Source: Oscillospiraceae bacterium (lineage in GTDB: Bacteria > Bacillota > Clostridia > Oscillospirales > Oscillospiraceae). Taken from it: a stretch of 64,000 bases of DNA. The DNA lies in the NCBI GenBank assembly GCA_017458065.1, contig JAFTGD010000017.1:1-64000 (forward strand). Direction: 5' to 3'. The notes under the pieces were generated by a model. The model searched no databases and had not been told where the DNA came from. It saw only the letters and a program-made list of their open reading frames with translations. Shown in pieces: positions 52,499 through 60,684 of this stretch. Each line of letters opens with the position of its first letter. Within the stretch, counting starts at the first letter, position 1. A program made the translations under genes and the position numbers.

Positions 52499-53626
52499 TC
52501 AGTTCAGTCTTTCTCCCCGGAGCCAGACTTCCTTCCGGTTCAGATCCGCGTCGCAGACCACAAAGTCCGCCTGCTTCCCGACGGCGATGGAGCCTGCCCT
52601 GTCCGCACAGCCGAGCTGTCTTGCCGGGTTCACCGTGGCGGAGCGGATCGCCTCTTCCTTCGGGATGCCAAAGCGCACCGCGTTCTGCAGGCACTGCCAC
52701 AGCGTTGCGGCCGAGCCCGCGATGGTCCCGTCTTCCAGCCGCGCAATCCCGTCCTTCAGGAAGACGTCCTGTCCGCCCAGCATGTACTTGCCGTCCGGCA
52801 TGCCGCAGCAGCGCAGCGCATCGGAGATCAGGCAGATCCGCCCCGGGAAGAGACGGAAGGCCATCCGCACGGCGCTCGGGTGCACATGCTGACCGTCGCA
52901 GATGAGCTCGGCATAGACCTGTTCCCGCTCGGAGGCGGCGCCGATGACCCCCGGCTTGCGGTGGTGGATGCCGGGCATGGCGTTGAAGAGATGGGTCAGA
53001 TGCGTGGCCCCCGCCTCATAGACAGCCGCAGCCTCTTCGTAGCTCGCGTCCGTGTGCGCCACGGACACCGTGCAGAGCTTCGCCGCCTTCGCCGTGAACT
53101 CCGCCGCTCCGGGGAGCTCCGGCGCCAGGTCCGCAATGCGGATCAGCCCGTCTGCTGCCTCATAGAGCTTCCGGAAGGCGTCCCAGTCCGGGTTGCGCAG
53201 GTAGGCCGCGTTCTGGGCGCCTTTTTTCTTCTCTGAGAAAAACGGCCCCTCCATGTTGATGCCGAGCAGCGCCGCGCAGCCCCCCGGCTGTTCGTCGCGC
53301 AGGCGGCGCGCCGTGCGGTAGGCTGTCTCCAGCACGTCGTAGGGCAGCGTCATCGACGCCGGGGCAAACCCGGTCACGCCGTTCTCGGCGAGATAGCGCC
53401 CCATGCGCAGCAACCCGTCATAGTCCCCGTCAGAGAAGTCCGCACCGGAGTTGCCGTGGGTGTGGATGTCGATGAGCCCGGGGACCACAAACTGGCCCTG
53501 CAGGTCAGCGCCTTCCACGGGACCGTCCCCTGGGATGATCTCCGTGAAGACGCCGTCCTCCACGGCAAAGCCGGCCGGAACAAAGCCCCGGTCTTCCATA
53601 AAGACAATCGCATTTTGAAATAACAT
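52499..53626 (-). CDS. nagA: N-acetylglucosamine-6-phosphate deacetylase
   Basis: A 375-residue amidohydrolase. Metal motif PGLIDIHTHG, then GINMEGPFF, the His pair in VSVAHTDA and ATHLTHLFNAM, CDGQHVHP, and the catalytic Asp in LISDAL. It deacetylates GlcNAc-6-P to GlcN-6-P. ATG 53626 with GGGGAG seven bases upstream is chosen over the ATG two codons earlier. It is the downstream end of the leftward sialic acid genes, behind a terminator-like hairpin. Confidence 0.95.
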   Translation of the reverse strand: MLFQNAIVFMEDRGFVPAGFAVEDGVFTEIIPGDGPVEGADLQGQFVVPGLIDIHTHGNSGADFSDGDYDGLLRMGRYLAENGVTGFAPASMTLPYDVLETAYRTARRLRDEQPGGCAALLGINMEGPFFSEKKKGAQNAAYLRNPDWDAFRKLYEAADGLIRIADLAPELPGAAEFTAKAAKLCTVSVAHTDASYEEAAAVYEAGATHLTHLFNAMPGIHHRKPGVIGAASEREQVYAELICDGQHVHPSAVRMAFRLFPGRICLISDALRCCGMPDGKYMLGGQDVFLKDGIARLEDGTIAGSAATLWQCLQNAVRFGIPKEEAIRSATVNPARQLGCADRAGSIAVGKQADFVVCDADLNRKEVWLRGERLN

Positions 53627-53640
53627 ATTCATTCTCCCCG

Positions 53641-53672
53641 AAAAAAATGGCCTGAAAATCAGGCCATTTTTT
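53641..53672. terminator. Hairpin upstream of nagA
   Basis: AATGGCCTGA pairs with TCAGGCCATT, with A and T runs on both sides. It would end the transcript from nanA and the 50-residue gene, or act as a partial attenuator ahead of nagA. Confidence 0.8.
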
Positions 53673-53683
53673 CATTTTTCCAG

Positions 53684-53836
53684 TCATTCGGAAGCTTCTA
53701 TTCCTTTCAGGTAAGCCTGTACAATCTCTTCCAGCTCCTCGACGGTATAACTTTTTCCGGGAGTCTGCTTTAAAAGAACAAACAAATCATAGAAGGCCGC
53801 TTTCTTAGCTTCCAGACTTTCATATTTTGTTCCCAT
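53684..53836 (-). CDS. Small protein of unknown function, 50 residues
   Basis: ATG 53836 has AGGAGGG nine bases upstream. The peptide is one helical domain (YESLEAKKAAFYDLFVLLKQ, then YTVEELEEIVQAYLKG). Good ribosome site and protein-like composition; no family recognised. It sits between nanA and nagA. Confidence 0.65.
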   Translation of the reverse strand: MGTKYESLEAKKAAFYDLFVLLKQTPGKSYTVEELEEIVQAYLKGIEASE

Positions 53837-53906
53837 AGCAACACCCTCCTTTTGTGAAAATATCATACCACATCGGCGCTCGTTTGACAAGCCGCCTGTT
53901 CTGCCG

Positions 53907-54818
53907 TCAGCAGTATTTTGCAATCAGCTCTTCGATCTGCCTTGCGGCGTCCTTTGCGATGGCAAAGTCGCCTTCCTGCAGCGGATAGAGCGGGGCGCGC
54001 ACGCTGCCGGCATCCGGGCCGCCCATCTCGCGGAGGATGGCCTTGATCATGGCGTACATGTTGCCCTGCCCGGAGCACATCTTGTAGATCACCTGGCAGC
54101 AGGCATCCTGCACCTCTCTCGCCTCGGCGATCCGGCCCTCCCGGACCAGGTCATAGATCTTCAGGTACAGCTCCGGCATGGTGGCGTAGGTCCCGCCGAT
54201 GCCGCCCACCGCTCCTGCGGCAAGGCCGGAGAGCAGCTGCTCGTCCGGACCGTTGAAGACGATCGCGCCTTCGTCGCGCCACATCTCGATGTCCTGCACC
54301 GGCATGGAAGAGTTCTTTACGCCGATGACCTTCGGGTTCTGCAGCATGGTGCGCAGCAGGCCGCTCGACAGCGCGACGCCGGCCAGCTGCGGGATGTTGT
54401 AGATGATGAAGTCGGTGTTCGGCGCGGCGGAGGAGATGTCGTTCCAGTACTTTGCCACCGCCCGGTCCGGCAGATGGAAGTAGATCGGCGGGATCGCCGC
54501 GATGGCGTCGACGCCAAGGCTCTCGGCATGCGCGGCCAGCTCCATGCTGTCGGCCGTGTTGTTGCAGGCCACATGGGCGATGATGACGACCCTGCCTCTG
54601 TTCGCCGCGACGACGTTCTCCAGGACAAGCTTGCGCTCGGCCACGGACTGGTAGATGCACTCGCCGGAGGATCCGCCCACGTAGAGGCCCTGGATCCCCT
54701 TCCCGATCAGATATTCGGTCAGAGCTCTTGTTGCTTCCGGCGAGACGGCGCCCTCCCCGTCATAGCAGGCATAGAAGGCCGGGAAAATCCCCTGATACTT
54801 TGTCAGATCCTGTCTCAT
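53907..54818 (-). CDS. nanA: N-acetylneuraminate lyase (DapA superfamily)
   Basis: A 303-residue class I aldolase: GGSSGECIYQS near 50, the Tyr of IIYNIPQLAG near 138, and the Schiff-base Lys in VIGVKNSS near 166, followed by NGPDEQLLSG. The GSSGE and YNIP patterns favour sialic acid lyase over dihydrodipicolinate synthase. It splits Neu5Ac into ManNAc and pyruvate. It is 24 bases behind the ABC permease gene. Confidence 0.93.
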   Translation of the reverse strand: MRQDLTKYQGIFPAFYACYDGEGAVSPEATRALTEYLIGKGIQGLYVGGSSGECIYQSVAERKLVLENVVAANRGRVVIIAHVACNNTADSMELAAHAESLGVDAIAAIPPIYFHLPDRAVAKYWNDISSAAPNTDFIIYNIPQLAGVALSSGLLRTMLQNPKVIGVKNSSMPVQDIEMWRDEGAIVFNGPDEQLLSGLAAGAVGGIGGTYATMPELYLKIYDLVREGRIAEAREVQDACCQVIYKMCSGQGNMYAMIKAILREMGGPDAGSVRAPLYPLQEGDFAIAKDAARQIEELIAKYC

Positions 54819-54841
54819 TCTTTTTCTCCGTTTTCTTTCGA

Positions 54842-55726
54842 TTAACCTTTGACAGCACCCATGGTGATGCCCTTGGTAAAGTACTTCTGGAAGATCACAA
54901 ATACGATGATAATCGGGATCGCCGCCAGTGTTGCTCCTGCCATGATCAGACCGTAGTCAGTAGAGTTCTCCGCCTGCATCGTCGCAATGCCAAGGGAAAT
55001 TGTATAATTGACATTACTTGCCAGCATGATCAGCTGAAGGAAATAGTCATTCCAGCTGTTGATGAAGGTGAAAATCGCAAGTGCCCCAATACCCGGCTTC
55101 ACCATTGGATATACAATTGTTGTAAACGTCTTCCACTCACTTGCGCCGTCGATGCGTGCAGCTTCCAGCATCTCACCCGGGATGCCCTCCGAAAACTGCT
55201 TCATCAAAAACACACCGAAGGGCCAGCCTACCGTCGGAAAGATAACAGACCAGATTGTATCGTATAAATGGAGCTTGCTCATCTCACGAATCAGCGGAAT
55301 CAGTATAACCTGCTTCGGCAGCGCCATAGCTGCCACAATCAGAGAGAAGAGAAATGCGCGGCCGATAAAGCGCTTCTTCGCCAGGGCATAGCCGGCCATC
55401 GCAGCGGTGATACAGGTGAGGATCATGGCCATAACTGCCATAAACACAGTATTCAGCAGCCAACGAATCGCACCCGGGACGGTTGGTCCCACAACACTGC
55501 CAAACTGAAAGAGAGGTGCGCTGCGTTTGGAGAACAGGACCTGGAAGTTCCGCAGGGTGAACTCGCTCGGCCACCACTGGGGCTTGGCAGCATTGATTGC
55601 GGCAGGAGTCTTGAGCGCACCGGTGATAATCCAGTAGAGCGGAAACAAGAAGAAGAGGGCCAGAAGAATCAGGATGACCCAGCTGAACACTTTGTAACTG
55701 GTGGAGGCACCGTTCTTTTTACTCAT
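54842..55726 (-). CDS. ABC sugar transporter permease (MalG/UgpE-like), sialic acid import
   Basis: A 294-residue inner-membrane permease with six helices. The MalG-type EAA loop is EMLEAARIDGASEWKTFTTI; the N terminus (VFSWVILILLALFFLFPLYW) and the cytoplasmic GLxxT-like regions are usual. It pairs with the permease 15 bases upstream. Substrate inferred from nanA and the rest of the locus; no ATPase gene is present, so a shared MsmX-type ATPase is expected. Confidence 0.9.
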   Translation of the reverse strand: MSKKNGASTSYKVFSWVILILLALFFLFPLYWIITGALKTPAAINAAKPQWWPSEFTLRNFQVLFSKRSAPLFQFGSVVGPTVPGAIRWLLNTVFMAVMAMILTCITAAMAGYALAKKRFIGRAFLFSLIVAAMALPKQVILIPLIREMSKLHLYDTIWSVIFPTVGWPFGVFLMKQFSEGIPGEMLEAARIDGASEWKTFTTIVYPMVKPGIGALAIFTFINSWNDYFLQLIMLASNVNYTISLGIATMQAENSTDYGLIMAGATLAAIPIIIVFVIFQKYFTKGITMGAVKG

Positions 55727-55741
55727 GAATCATCCCTCCTT

Positions 55742-56638
55742 TTACTTTTCCTTAGCTAGGCGAAACTGCACTGCTGAAAGGATCGCAATGAAGATCGCCA
55801 AAACCACACCCATGGCATTTCCATATCCAAAGCGGAATCTGGTAAAGGCAGTATAATAGATGTAGTACATAATGGTGTCTGTCGCATGGTTCGGTCCACC
55901 GCTGGTCAGCAGCTGGATCAGCGCGAAGCACTGGAACGAATTGATGGTCGTGATGACCAGGATATACAGCGTAGTCGGCATGATCTGTGCCCACTTGATC
56001 TTCCAGAACACCTGGGTATTGTTTGCACCATCCACCTCTGCTGCTTCGACCAAGGAGTGATCCACATTTCCAAGTGCCGAGACATACAGCACAATCGGCT
56101 GCCCAACGGATGTTGTCAGCAGAATAATGATAATACAAGCCAGTGCATACTTCGGATCGCCAAGCCAATTGATGTTCTTGTCTATAATCCCGCCATTTTT
56201 CAGGACATAATTGATGATACCGGTATAATTTGAATACATCCACTTCCACACGACTGTGACAGCTACAGAACCCGTCACAACCGGGAGATAGAAGACTACC
56301 CGGAAGAAGCTTAATGGCCCCTCCGACATGTTGAAGATGGCCGAAGCCACCCAAAGGGAAAAAATGCATACCACAGGGACGCTCACCACAACGATGACAA
56401 TGGTATTGCGTAATGCCTTTAAAAAGATTGGATCCTGCCACAGCTCTTTATAGTTGGCAAGGCCGATAAACACGTCTGGCTGGTTGGAGTTCATCGTCGC
56501 GTCTGTAAAGCTGGTGATGATGCACATCACCATCGGGATTACGACAAACCCCAGGAAAAAGACCAGGCTGGGCAACAGAAAAAGATAGCCCGATATTGTC
56601 TCTCTGCGCCTAAGTTCAGGGCTCATGGTTTGACGCAC
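55742..56638 (-). CDS. ABC sugar transporter permease (MalF/UgpA-like), sialic acid import
   Basis: A 298-residue permease with six helices; LLPSLVFFLGFVVIPMVMCI is the first. The EAA loop is SLVEAAEVDGANNTQVFWKI. It lies between the binding-protein gene and the second permease. Confidence 0.9.
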   Translation of the reverse strand: MRQTMSPELRRRETISGYLFLLPSLVFFLGFVVIPMVMCIITSFTDATMNSNQPDVFIGLANYKELWQDPIFLKALRNTIVIVVVSVPVVCIFSLWVASAIFNMSEGPLSFFRVVFYLPVVTGSVAVTVVWKWMYSNYTGIINYVLKNGGIIDKNINWLGDPKYALACIIIILLTTSVGQPIVLYVSALGNVDHSLVEAAEVDGANNTQVFWKIKWAQIMPTTLYILVITTINSFQCFALIQLLTSGGPNHATDTIMYYIYYTAFTRFRFGYGNAMGVVLAIFIAILSAVQFRLAKEK

Positions 56639-56673
56639 GTTCGCACCTCTCTATTCTTGGATCTTGAAGAAAC

Positions 56674-56702
56674 GCCTCTCACCGCGCTGGCGGTGAGAGG
56701 CG
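56674..56702 (-). terminator. Intercistronic hairpin between binding-protein and permease genes
   Basis: Arms CGCCTCTCACCG and CGGTGAGAGGCG around a short loop, no strong T run. Hairpins at this place commonly stabilise the binding-protein mRNA so it exceeds the permeases. Confidence 0.6.
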
Positions 56703-56742
56703 CGATGGAAAACTGTCTGACTTACAAGGTCTCTCCGCCTAA

Positions 56743-58035
56743 TCAGCCCAGAGTAGCATCCGCCTGGGCAGTATAGTTTGCGGTCGCCTCTGCAATGTCG
56801 GCACCGGCACCAATCTCCTGAAGCATATTCCACCAGAGCGTACGGACATCGGCAAATCCGTTTGTAATGGTGTAATAGTCGCCCAAGTTCGGCATTATGG
56901 TTGCATTATATACGTTCATGTCTTCATCATCCGCGAAGATACCTGTGAGATCGTTGCCCTCGGCAGCTGTACGAGCGGGGAAGAAGCTGGATGCCACAAC
57001 TGCTTCAGCCGTCTTGTCGCTGTCGCAGACGAACTTGATAAACTGCTTCGAAGCCTCAATGCGATCTTCATCACCGTTGTCAAAGATGCCGAAGCCCCAG
57101 ATGCCGCCGCAGAGAGCAACATTGCCGTCATCGGTCGGGAAGTTCATGAATGCGACTTCATCTCCGGTGAGGGTCTTGCCTACTTCATTTCCATCATCAG
57201 TATTCTTGTGGCCGCTGATATTCCAGCAAAACGCCATATTTAGGATACCCTGACGGAAAAGCTTCATCTCGTCACCACCGGCGATAGAAGCGTCAAAGTT
57301 CACACCATCCAGATCAGCCAGTGTCTGCAGCGCCTTAACATTCTCTTCAGAGTTCCACTGATATCCGGTACGGGCTTCATCGATGAAAAGGCCACTGTAG
57401 AGGTTGTTCACCAGTGCACGGGTACCCTGGTCGCCGCCCTGGCCATTGCAGAAGACCGCTGCCACGGTGTCATTGCCAGCAGCATTGAGTGCCTTGACCG
57501 CTTCGATAAAGCCTTCCGTGGTCCAGGTGCGGGTCTCAAGATCCACGTACTGGTCAGCGCCAGCGCGCTTGAAAGCATCAACGTTAATCGCCATGCAGTG
57601 TGCGTTCATGCAGAGAGGATAGCCGGTGAGTGTACCATCTGTAATGGTGAAAGCAGCCAGTGTAGAAGGATTGATTTCCTCCAAATCTGTTGCATCAAGC
57701 ATATCGCTCAGGTCGACCATATGGCCCTGCAGACCCCACTGAACAGCCAGACGCTCGGGTCCTTCCATAACCATGTCGGGAGCCTGACCAGCCGCAATGG
57801 CGGCATTGATCTTGTTATCGCCGTCTCCGCCGTAGGCAAGCAGTTCAACCTTCACCTTGATACCAGTCTCAGCCTCAAAGGCATCTGTGAATGTTTTGAT
57901 GGTGGCCTCATCGCCCCATTTGCCGATGGGGTAGGTCCAGAGCGAGATCTCCGTGGCTTCCGCGGAAGCGGTGACGGGGACTGCCAGCGCAACGATCATC
58001 ACCAGCGCAAGCAGAAGTGCGAGTTTCTTTTTCAT
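56743..58035 (-). CDS. Extracellular sugar-binding protein of an ABC importer, sialic acid type
   Basis: A 430-residue family 1 solute-binding protein. The signal peptide is MKKKLALLLALVMIVALAVP with likely cleavage after SASA or near it; no lipobox Cys is seen. The body has TDAFEAETGIKVKVELLAYG, IAAGQAPDMVMEG and later FAGWN-like aromatic segments (MAFCWNISGHK). A strong promoter with an operator-like palindrome lies upstream. Neu5Ac as ligand is inferred from the neighbours. Confidence 0.88.
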   Translation of the reverse strand: MKKKLALLLALVMIVALAVPVTASAEATEISLWTYPIGKWGDEATIKTFTDAFEAETGIKVKVELLAYGGDGDNKINAAIAAGQAPDMVMEGPERLAVQWGLQGHMVDLSDMLDATDLEEINPSTLAAFTITDGTLTGYPLCMNAHCMAINVDAFKRAGADQYVDLETRTWTTEGFIEAVKALNAAGNDTVAAVFCNGQGGDQGTRALVNNLYSGLFIDEARTGYQWNSEENVKALQTLADLDGVNFDASIAGGDEMKLFRQGILNMAFCWNISGHKNTDDGNEVGKTLTGDEVAFMNFPTDDGNVALCGGIWGFGIFDNGDEDRIEASKQFIKFVCDSDKTAEAVVASSFFPARTAAEGNDLTGIFADDEDMNVYNATIMPNLGDYYTITNGFADVRTLWWNMLQEIGAGADIAEATANYTAQADATLG

Positions 58036-58149
58036 GGGTTTCCTCCTTAAAAAATTTTTACGTTTTTATTATCGCACGCATCCGCGTGTAATAATCCCCG
58101 GAAAGCGGAAAAGGGAGCCCCTTTTCGCCGTCTGTTAATCCTGTGTCTC

Positions 58150-58201
58150 ATTGTACCTGAGGACTCCGGGATTGTCAATGATTTTTTGAAAGTTTTTTTC
58201 A
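58150..58201 (-). promoter_or_regulatory. Promoter of the sialic acid importer operon with RpiR-type operator
   Basis: TTGACA (58173-58178), 17 bases, TACAAT (58150-58155), near consensus. Directly upstream of the -35 lies TGAAA-N5-TTTCA (58187-58201), the same inverted repeat as at the AGE promoter. The rest of the 58,036-58,344 gap holds only the terminator below. Confidence 0.75.
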
Positions 58202-58273
58202 CTTTTTCCTTTGCCTGAAATTTATTTTTACACTTTCCACAAATTCCACATGTTTCTTCTATGCAATATGACG

Positions 58274-58302
58274 AAAGGCCTGAAAATAATTTTCAGGCCT
58301 TT
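58274..58302. terminator. Terminator behind the RpiR gene
   Basis: A perfect 13-base inverted repeat AAAGGCCTGAAAA around a three-base loop, with short T and A tails. Confidence 0.75.
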
Positions 58303-58344
58303 CCCAGAATAGGTTCTATTCGCTTTCATCACAGCGTCGGATCG

Positions 58345-59208
58345 TCACAGGTGCTTCTCCGCCAGGGCGGAAGCCACGCGCTCCCGCGCCGCATTGCAGG
58401 CCTCCAGGTCGCGGCGGCAGTATTCTGTGAACAGCACATCCAGCAGGAACAGCTGTGCCAGCTTCGCCGGGACCGAGCTGAGCTGCAGCGGGCTCTCGTT
58501 GGAGCCGCAGCACAGCACCAGGTCCGCATATTCCGCCCCCGGGGACCGGGCAAAGCGGGTCACCAGGATGATCCTGGCGTGCCGTTCCCGTGCGACGGTC
58601 AGCGCCTCCATCAGATCCCGGGTGGCTCCCGAATAGGAGAAGAACAGCAGCACGTCCCGCTCGGTCATGTTGGCAGTGGAGATGATCTGCAAATGCGAAT
58701 CGCTCACGGCAAAAAACTTCCCGCTCACGGTCGAGAAGAGGTGCGCCGCCTCCTGCGCCATCACCATCGAGCCCCCCTGTCCCATGCAGAGCACTTTCCC
58801 GGCATCGGCAAGGTAGCGCACGCCACGGCGGATCTGCTCGGCGTTGATGAGGTTCAGCGTCTCGGTCACGGCCGCCACATCGGCGGAATAGAGCTTGCGG
58901 CACATGTCCTCCATGCTGTCGTCCGCTTCGATCTGGCCGCTCAGCTTCTCCCCCTCCGGGTTCTGCCCGGCGGTGGCGTTGGCAATGGCGAGCTTGAAGG
59001 CGTTGTAGCCCTTATAGCCCAGCCTCCGGCAGAAACGGGAAACCGTGGCCTCCGCCACGCCGCTCTCCTCGGCCAGCTCCGCAATGGAGAGGAACTGGCT
59101 CTCGCGCGGGTTTCCCAGGACATAGTCCGCCGTCTTCTTCTCGGCGGTGGTCAGGTCGTAGTATTCCTCACGGATTCTGTCGATCACGCTCCGGGTACTC
59201 TGCGGCAT
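58345..59208 (-). CDS. RpiR/MurR-family transcriptional regulator
   Basis: A 287-residue protein with an N-terminal HTH_6 domain (about 1-77: LTTAEKKTADYVLGN, SIAELAEESGVAEATVSRFC) and a C-terminal SIS domain (about 125-265: GKVLCMGQGGSMVMAQEA, LFFSYSGATRDLMEA). The SIS domain should bind a phosphosugar such as ManNAc-6-P or GlcNAc-6-P. GGAGGG precedes the ATG. It is cotranscribed with the AGE gene and is the likely ligand of the TGAAA-N5-TTTCA sites in this locus. Confidence 0.92.
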   Translation of the reverse strand: MPQSTRSVIDRIREEYYDLTTAEKKTADYVLGNPRESQFLSIAELAEESGVAEATVSRFCRRLGYKGYNAFKLAIANATAGQNPEGEKLSGQIEADDSMEDMCRKLYSADVAAVTETLNLINAEQIRRGVRYLADAGKVLCMGQGGSMVMAQEAAHLFSTVSGKFFAVSDSHLQIISTANMTERDVLLFFSYSGATRDLMEALTVARERHARIILVTRFARSPGAEYADLVLCCGSNESPLQLSSVPAKLAQLFLLDVLFTEYCRRDLEACNAARERVASALAEKHL

Positions 59209-59220
59209 CCGGGTCCCTCC

Positions 59221-60426
59221 TCACTGCAGCGCCGGGAGCTCCCCCATCATCACATCGACCATGCTGAGCATGCGCGGCAGATGGAAGGGGCCCTTGAAGG
59301 TCGAACCCTTGCAGGGCGGCTCCGTCGGCTTTCCGTCCCGCCGCAGATAACCGTACCACTCGCCGAATTCCGGATCCGAGAAGTACGTGCGGCAGTAATC
59401 CAGCGTCTTGAAGAACCAGTCGAGGTATTCCTCTTTCCCGGTGTCGCGGTAGAGCATCATGGACGAGATCATGATCTCGTCATGCGGCCACCACAGCTTC
59501 ATGTCGTGCTCGTAGGCCTCGGGCGGTCTCCCCAGGCAGTCGATAAAATACAGCAGTCCGCCGTACTCCTTGTCCCAGCCGGCGTTGATGGCGCGGTTGA
59601 AGATGGTCTCGGCCTTCCCGACCAGTTCCTGATCGCCGGTGCGCCTGGCATGCTCCAGCAGGAACCACACGCCCTCGATGTCGTGGCCCGGGTTCACGAT
59701 GCGGCCCTCGGTCACATCCAGGCGGGCTTCCCCGTCGGGTCCCACGTTCTCCAGCACGCAGCCGAGGTCGTCCTTCACATGGTAGCGGAAGATATCCTCC
59801 ACGCAGGAGGCCGCGCGCTCTTCATAGAGCGCCTTCTGCTCCGGATCCACCCGCATCAGCACGCTCGTCACGTTCAGATAGATCATCGGGATGCCGAAGG
59901 CCCTGCCGCTGCGGGTCTCGGGGATCGTCTTCGCGCCGAGCCCGGTGGGGTCGGGCATGCCGTGGTTCAGGTTCCAATAGAGGTCATAGGCCTTTCTGGC
60001 GCGCAGCAGGCACTCCCGGTCGCCGGTAACGCCGTAATACTCGGCATTGGCCATCGCATAGAAGGCCTCAGAGAAGCAGTATCTCCGCTGGCGCAGGGGC
60101 TTGCCCTCCGCGGTCACGGTAAAGTACATCCGGCCGCCCGCTTCGCGGTTGATGCAGTGGGCCTCCATGAAGTCCAAGCAGCTCTTTGCCGCCTGCAGCC
60201 ATTCGTCCTTCACCCCGTACAGGTGGCACAACCAGGAGAAGATCCATCCGCATCTTCCCTGCATCCAGACGCTCTTGTCCGTGGAAAAGACCTTTCCCTC
60301 CCGGTCCAGGCAGGTGTAGACACCGCCGTTAACGGGGTCCATGCCGTTCTTCAGCCAGAAGCTGACACAGCGGTCCAGCTCCTCACGGATCCATGCTCTG
60401 CTCTCCAGCAGCTTTTCTCTGTCCAT
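59221..60426 (-). CDS. N-acylglucosamine 2-epimerase (AGE family)
   Basis: A 401-residue (alpha/alpha)6-barrel protein. Family segments: GRCGWIFSWLCHLYG, FTVTAEGKPLRQRRYCFSEAF, VNPGHDIEGVWFLLEHA and ELKLWWPHDE-like text (MKLWWPHDEIM). It interconverts ManNAc and GlcNAc and so replaces the NanE route. ATG 60426 has AAGGAG upstream at a long spacing; a GTG four codons earlier is the alternative. It is the first gene of the AGE-rpiR unit. Confidence 0.92.
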   Translation of the reverse strand: MDREKLLESRAWIREELDRCVSFWLKNGMDPVNGGVYTCLDREGKVFSTDKSVWMQGRCGWIFSWLCHLYGVKDEWLQAAKSCLDFMEAHCINREAGGRMYFTVTAEGKPLRQRRYCFSEAFYAMANAEYYGVTGDRECLLRARKAYDLYWNLNHGMPDPTGLGAKTIPETRSGRAFGIPMIYLNVTSVLMRVDPEQKALYEERAASCVEDIFRYHVKDDLGCVLENVGPDGEARLDVTEGRIVNPGHDIEGVWFLLEHARRTGDQELVGKAETIFNRAINAGWDKEYGGLLYFIDCLGRPPEAYEHDMKLWWPHDEIMISSMMLYRDTGKEEYLDWFFKTLDYCRTYFSDPEFGEWYGYLRRDGKPTEPPCKGSTFKGPFHLPRMLSMVDVMMGELPALQ

Positions 60427-60508
60427 CGCTCGATCCACTCCTTACAGTTATAATGAAAAATAGTTCCATGCCAGGAACGGGACTGCCGTCCCGGATTCTC
60501 TACCTCTC

Positions 60509-60602
60509 AGTGTAACAGTATTGAAAGAAAATTTCAATACAAAAATATTTGAAAATTATTTTTCTGAGACCTGATGACAGAATCGTTATGACATGCTATA
60601 AT
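60509..60602. promoter_or_regulatory. Divergent promoters of AGE and the ROK kinase with RpiR-type operator
   Basis: Leftward: TTGAAA (60532-60537), 17 bases, TACACT (60509-60514). The inverted repeat GTATTGAAA (60518-60526), five bases, TTTCAATAC (60532-60540) covers the -35 and spacer. Rightward: ATGACA (60574-60579), 17 bases, TATAAT (60597-60602) with an extended TG before the -10. A weaker TGAAA...TTTC pair lies at 60550-60564. Confidence 0.75.
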
Positions 60603-60684
60603 GCTCTCAGCCTGACCGGCAGCACAACACGCCGGTCTGCCACAGACAGGATCTGTGATCTGAGAGTACAGGAGGCGTCACCTG

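Noticed and set aside
53684-53923. 79-codon reading of the small gene upstream of nagA
   Set aside because: The extra N-terminal 29 codons overlap the nanA end and have no ribosome site; the 50-codon form with AGGAGGG is preferred.
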